This document shows positions 21,268 through 24,481 of a stretch of DNA of 24,481 bases, one piece after another (positions within the stretch are counted from its first letter, which is position 1; every line of letters starts with the position of its first letter). The stretch is from a virus. Where the stretch lies: positions 1 to 24,481 of the IMG/VR virus record IMGVR_UViG_3300032278_000115; one strand, given 5' to 3'. Both the position numbers and the translations under genes were made by a program. The notes below the pieces were generated by a model, which was not told where the DNA came from, made no database searches, and was given only the letters and a program-made list of their open reading frames with translations.

Positions 21268-22257
21268 TTAAGTTGCGATTATTGTGATTAGCGCACCCGA
21301 TCCATCTGCTGTTGCTTTGAACGGTAAATTAATAAATACGCCACTATCTGTACTCGTATGAGTATATCCTGTATATTTAGCCGTTGGAATATCGAAGTCA
21401 ATCGCTGATCCGTCACCAATGCTAATGTTTACAGAAGTCCCGGCTGTGAAATCGGCTATTGTATCAGTTACATTATCATCCAATTTCGCACTTACATTTC
21501 CGGTAACTTCAATCATTCCGCCCCTCATATAAGATGAAGGTTCTGCTTCAATTGAATTAACTGTTTCATATCCAACCCTTGTTGCGGGATTAGAAATTGT
21601 AACATCAAAATTATTTAATACTACATTGTCACCGCCAATAGTCATGGTCGTACAATCAAAAAATCCTTCTGAATAATCGGCAGCAGTTGCGTTTGCTGAA
21701 GTTCCTTCTGTTCCGATTACGGGTTGATAACCAGACCAGAATACTCCTGATGCCGTTAATCTTCCACCGTTAGCCGTTGGGTTCATACTCAATGTTAATT
21801 CTTGCAGAATTGAAGAAAACATTAATTTATCTTTATCCGCATCCGGCGAAGAAATAACAACACAAGCATATTCGCCTGTCGATGCGCCTTGTTCATAAAC
21901 GACTGTAGCTTGGTTTCCTGTCATTTCCGCCGATACCGAAGGACTTGTATCTTCAGTTACTAATTGCAATAGAAGTTGTAATAGCGTTTCGCTCTCAACT
22001 ACATAATCACTAAATGACCATGTAAAAGTCCCGCCTTTAAATACAGCGATATGATCTGTTGGTCTTTGAACTCTTTGTCCAGTTCGTATTACATCAGCAA
22101 AAGTTGAACCGGCTGAATAATCAATATCATTCACTTCCGGTGTTCTTAATTTATACAGCGTACCCGATACATCATTCGTTCCTAAAGCATCTGATTGCAG
22201 CGAAACATAAGATTCAAATTGCTTACCGGAATAGACTGTGTTGTCTAAACTTGCCAT
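21268..22257 (-). CDS. Major tail tube protein
   Basis: This 329-residue, beta-rich protein comes just before the tail chaperones. It starts MASLDNTVYSGKQFESYVSL and contains FKGGTFTWSFSDYVVESE, VVYEQGASTGEYACVVI and LQELTLSMNPTANGG. The C-terminal Thr/Asp-rich domain (from about residue 240, GNVSAKLDDNVTDTIADF) includes SFSD and ISNPA-type turns seen in tube proteins. Siphoviral tube proteins stack as hexamers around the tape measure. The leader AAAGGAAATAAAAA precedes ATG 22257. Identification is by position, fold texture and length. Confidence 0.8.
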   Translation of the reverse strand: MASLDNTVYSGKQFESYVSLQSDALGTNDVSGTLYKLRTPEVNDIDYSAGSTFADVIRTGQRVQRPTDHIAVFKGGTFTWSFSDYVVESETLLQLLLQLVTEDTSPSVSAEMTGNQATVVYEQGASTGEYACVVISSPDADKDKLMFSSILQELTLSMNPTANGGRLTASGVFWSGYQPVIGTEGTSANATAADYSEGFFDCTTMTIGGDNVVLNNFDVTISNPATRVGYETVNSIEAEPSSYMRGGMIEVTGNVSAKLDDNVTDTIADFTAGTSVNISIGDGSAIDFDIPTAKYTGYTHTSTDSGVFINLPFKATADGSGALITIIAT

Positions 22258-22298
22258 TTTTTATTTCCTTTTTTATTTTTATGATGTATCATCATCTT

Positions 22299-22814
22299 TT
22301 ATGTGAATATCTCCATTACGGTACAGTTAAATGAAACATTTGCTCTCCATACGTCCAGATCATCTTCATCCTGTTCGTATGCGACAGTTTCAACCCGCCC
22401 ATCGTGATACTTATAAATACCAGACGGCGAATAATGAGAATTGTTATGTATTAATCTTTTCAAATGTTCAGCGGTACTTGTTAATTGTGTCTTGACACTT
22501 TTCCATCCCCCGCCGCGTATTAATGTATAGATAATATCCACATCATAATTTCTTGTTTGTCCAGATGCAAAATATTCAATTAGCGTATCTTCGTTTGGAT
22601 CTATTACAAACGATTGATTCCCACGATGTTCGTCAAATATGGGAATTTTAAATTCTGTATTTATTATTTCTTGTAGGGATTCGATTACATTATCATAAAC
22701 TACATTTACATAACTATCTGAATCGTCAGTACCAGTTGCGAATGTAGTTCCTGTTATAGAATTCCAAAGTTCGTGTGTGTCTGCCCAAAGCGGTGATTGA
22801 ATATTTAAGGGCAT
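22299..22814 (-). CDS. Tail terminator / tail completion-like protein
   Basis: This 171-residue protein lies between the neck proteins and the tail tube. The central NYDVDIIYTLIRGGGWKSVK, the helix TAEHLKRLIHNN and the C-terminal DLDVWRANVSFNCTVMEI are characteristic of small alpha/beta tail terminator or gpU-like proteins, which cap the tail at the head-proximal end. It overlaps the preceding gene by 1 nt. Exact family not confirmed. Confidence 0.65.
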   Translation of the reverse strand: MPLNIQSPLWADTHELWNSITGTTFATGTDDSDSYVNVVYDNVIESLQEIINTEFKIPIFDEHRGNQSFVIDPNEDTLIEYFASGQTRNYDVDIIYTLIRGGGWKSVKTQLTSTAEHLKRLIHNNSHYSPSGIYKYHDGRVETVAYEQDEDDLDVWRANVSFNCTVMEIFT

Positions 22815-23797
22815 TAAATTCTTTCCGCCGTTGCGTATTTAATTGCCATTGTCCTTGAGTCGATAATTCCCGACACTTCTAATTCCCATTGGTCATTAAT
22901 CGTATAAACCCCAGGAGAAAACCGGACTTGCATTCCATGTCCTACATCTTGGAATCCGCCATCGATTGTTTCAGCATCGCTTGATTTATCAATCTTTAAT
23001 CCAGTATCATCTTTGACATAAGTATCATATTTCACACCCGAAGCTGAACCTGAAGTAAAGGTCCCCGCCGTACTGATAATAATTTTTATCACGTCCCAAT
23101 CAACAGTTGGTGTTCCGCGTACATCAATAATTGATCCAGTAGTGGAAGCATTAATTGAAATTTCCCTAACAATCCCGCCATGCTTTGCCATTCCTTCATC
23201 TTGGGAAAGAGCGATTTGCCCGGTACGGATCATATCTAAATATCCCGTGCCTTCCGGATTCATAGCCATTGCCATTATCTCGTCCCCTTTGTCTTTATCA
23301 AAAGGACGGACTAAATCAGCACAGGCGATAATTGCCGTGCTTCTCACAATGATTTCAGGCCAATCGTTTCCAGTTGCCGATGCCATCCCAACACCTTTTC
23401 TGGGATATATGGGAACAGGGAGTAAGTTTCTGACCAGATCACTTGCCTTCGCTACCGCTTCAACCTTCGTATCATACCAATCGCGACCGGCTTCGATTAC
23501 GGCACTATCCAAAAGTGATGTAGATGAATTTGTAACAAAGAAACTTAATAATCCTGTCCCCGTTGCATAATTAAATTCTTTATTTGCATCTGGTGTATCG
23601 GCTACGGAAGTCATTTCCTCGCCGTCTTTAAAAAGTTGCGTTACATATCCCGCTGAATAAAGATAATATAAATCAGTCGTTCCGGATGCTACCCAATCAC
23701 CGGGCAATATTCTTCTTAAATTATAATTATTTATGTTCGGTTCGATATAACTTAAATCGGTGTTCGTATCACAATAACTGGCTTCGTATGTACTCAT
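22814..23797 (-). CDS. Head-tail adaptor-like virion protein (neck)
   Basis: This 327-residue protein is longer than the usual 100-150-residue adaptors. Residues about 100-185 (DWYDTKVEAVAKASDLVRNL, LPVPIYPR, IIVRSTAIIACADLVRP) resemble the helical gp16/DUF1320-type head-tail connector fold. They are flanked by beta-rich segments, including a C-terminal domain with GIVREISINASTTGSIIDV and PGVYTINDQWELEV. The position before the terminator and tube genes supports a neck role. It could be a fusion of an adaptor with a decorating domain. Confidence 0.6.
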   Translation of the reverse strand: MSTYEASYCDTNTDLSYIEPNINNYNLRRILPGDWVASGTTDLYYLYSAGYVTQLFKDGEEMTSVADTPDANKEFNYATGTGLLSFFVTNSSTSLLDSAVIEAGRDWYDTKVEAVAKASDLVRNLLPVPIYPRKGVGMASATGNDWPEIIVRSTAIIACADLVRPFDKDKGDEIMAMAMNPEGTGYLDMIRTGQIALSQDEGMAKHGGIVREISINASTTGSIIDVRGTPTVDWDVIKIIISTAGTFTSGSASGVKYDTYVKDDTGLKIDKSSDAETIDGGFQDVGHGMQVRFSPGVYTINDQWELEVSGIIDSRTMAIKYATAERI

Positions 23798-23979
23798 GCC
23801 TGAAATATCCTATTCTTTAAATCTTTAAAATTAATTCGTGTCGGTTCTTCAATTTTTCTGATAAGATGCAGCAATTCCACAATGTCGTTATAATATGCTT
23901 CCGGGTTTTCAAACAAAACATTCAGATCAATGTCATTGGCTTTGTCTTTTATTGTATTTATGCTTTTTCCCAGACTCAT
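23794..23979 (-). CDS. Small helical protein of the neck operon (61 residues)
   Basis: The start ATG 23979 is chosen because it has AAGGAA upstream and an ATGA overlap with the preceding stop; a longer frame would only read the upstream gene out of phase. The product (MSLGKSINTIKDKANDIDLN, then LFENPEAYYNDIVELLHLIR) is helical and charged. Function unknown. It overlaps the adaptor-like gene by 4 nt. Confidence 0.6.
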   Translation of the reverse strand: MSLGKSINTIKDKANDIDLNVLFENPEAYYNDIVELLHLIRKIEEPTRINFKDLKNRIFQA

Positions 23980-24467
23980 AAATATTCCTTTACCGTGTCC
24001 ATGTACTTTTCTTCCGTCCCTTTTCCTTGATCCGTATTGTAATATTTCTTCCAGTATCTTGCACGGCCTTCTAATGTGTTCGGCATCTTCTTTGGCACTC
24101 GCCAATACTTTAAACGACAATGAACGATCCCGGCAGCAATATTCTTTTCCAATATATCCGACCATGCGTTTTCATCGTAATTCTGCCAATGTTTTATATC
24201 AACCATACTTGCTTCCGCACATTTGCTCATTAATGATTTACGATGTTTTAAATAGTGCATCAAATTATCAACTGCTGAAGCCGGTTCAATCTGCCAGAAA
24301 CTTTTTGCCGGTCCATCTCCCAACTGACGAAGGTATTTATACCCAGATTCAACCAAACCCGTTTCGTGAACAAGTGTAACTGCATCGTCAGAAGCAAATT
24401 TCCCGCCTATCTTTTCACAAGTGGATTTGATGAGCGATTTAATTTGTGTCGGACTTATCACTTCCAA
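23976..24467 (-). CDS. Lysozyme/transglycosylase-like phage protein (5' end probably beyond window)
   Basis: The frame is open to the right edge. The first usable start is TTG 24467 without a clear Shine-Dalgarno, so the true start probably lies outside. The segment LVHETGLVESGYKYLRQLGD then GPAKSFWQIEP matches a phage family of SLT/lysozyme-like proteins (pattern ...ESGxxxxRQxGxGPAxxxxQxEP), with a candidate catalytic Glu in ESG. Its place among neck genes suggests a virion-associated peptidoglycan hydrolase or the endolysin. Confidence 0.65.
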   Translation of the reverse strand: MEVISPTQIKSLIKSTCEKIGGKFASDDAVTLVHETGLVESGYKYLRQLGDGPAKSFWQIEPASAVDNLMHYLKHRKSLMSKCAEASMVDIKHWQNYDENAWSDILEKNIAAGIVHCRLKYWRVPKKMPNTLEGRARYWKKYYNTDQGKGTEEKYMDTVKEYL

Positions 24468-24481
24468 GCAATCTTTAATAA

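Noticed and set aside
1-24481. tRNA genes, CRISPR arrays, insertion sequences, integrase or attachment sites
   Set aside because: I looked for cloverleaf-like segments, regularly spaced repeats, transposase motifs and integrase signatures and saw none I could support.

Overview
This window is a piece of an AT-rich, tailed-phage genome, most probably a siphovirus. A prophage is possible, but no integrase, repressor or attachment site is visible. Every gene I can support lies on the minus strand, so transcription runs from high to low coordinates. Genes are tightly packed, with many ATGA, TAATG and TGATG start/stop overlaps. Tail, portal and terminase genes identify the phage. Nothing here fixes the host; a Gram-negative, probably aquatic bacterium is my guess only.

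Reading in the direction of transcription, 24481 to 13918 is the late neck and tail operon. It encodes a lysozyme/transglycosylase-like protein (cut by the window edge), a small protein, a head-tail adaptor-like structural protein, a tail terminator-like protein, the tail tube, a G/GT chaperone pair with a classic -1 frameshift site, a short tape measure, a large tail hub/tip-like protein and a further tail structural protein. The operon then ends in an unusual cassette: a 30-residue single-span peptide, an H-NOX (heme nitric-oxide/oxygen binding) protein, a membrane protein with an MshEN/T2SSE_N-like N-terminal domain, and two small membrane-anchored coiled-coil proteins, the last holin-like. 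A strong intrinsic terminator (13842-13876) closes the operon.

13841 to 13620 is the only sizeable intergenic region. It holds a good sigma70-type promoter, an operator-like inverted repeat, and a leader RNA predicted to fold as a long H-type pseudoknot (14-bp and 10-bp stems) just upstream of a ribosome binding site.

13619 to about 5522 is the early/middle operon. It has many small unknown proteins, a cytosine-C5-type methyltransferase, a putative ssDNA-annealing protein, a winged-helix replication protein with a zinc ribbon, a NinG-like HNH protein, a TSPPY-type DNA methyltransferase bracketed by direct repeats, a PD-(D/E)XK-like nuclease, a zinc-ribbon DEDD exonuclease, a GNAT/Mom-like protein and a sigma region 4-like regulator.

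From about 5410 to 1 are a ParB-methyltransferase fusion and the packaging/head genes: small terminase-like protein, large terminase, a membrane peptide, portal, a virion morphogenesis protein and a Mu gpF-like minor head protein cut by the left edge. The major capsid protein presumably lies beyond position 1.

The strongest candidate for an undescribed system is the late-operon H-NOX cassette. It has all the heme-binding signature residues, lacks the distal tyrosine of O2-binding members (so it is predicted to be NO-selective), and is translationally coupled to membrane proteins at the place where phages usually keep lysis genes. An NO-responsive control of lysis, or of host c-di-GMP signalling, is an inference that can be tested.
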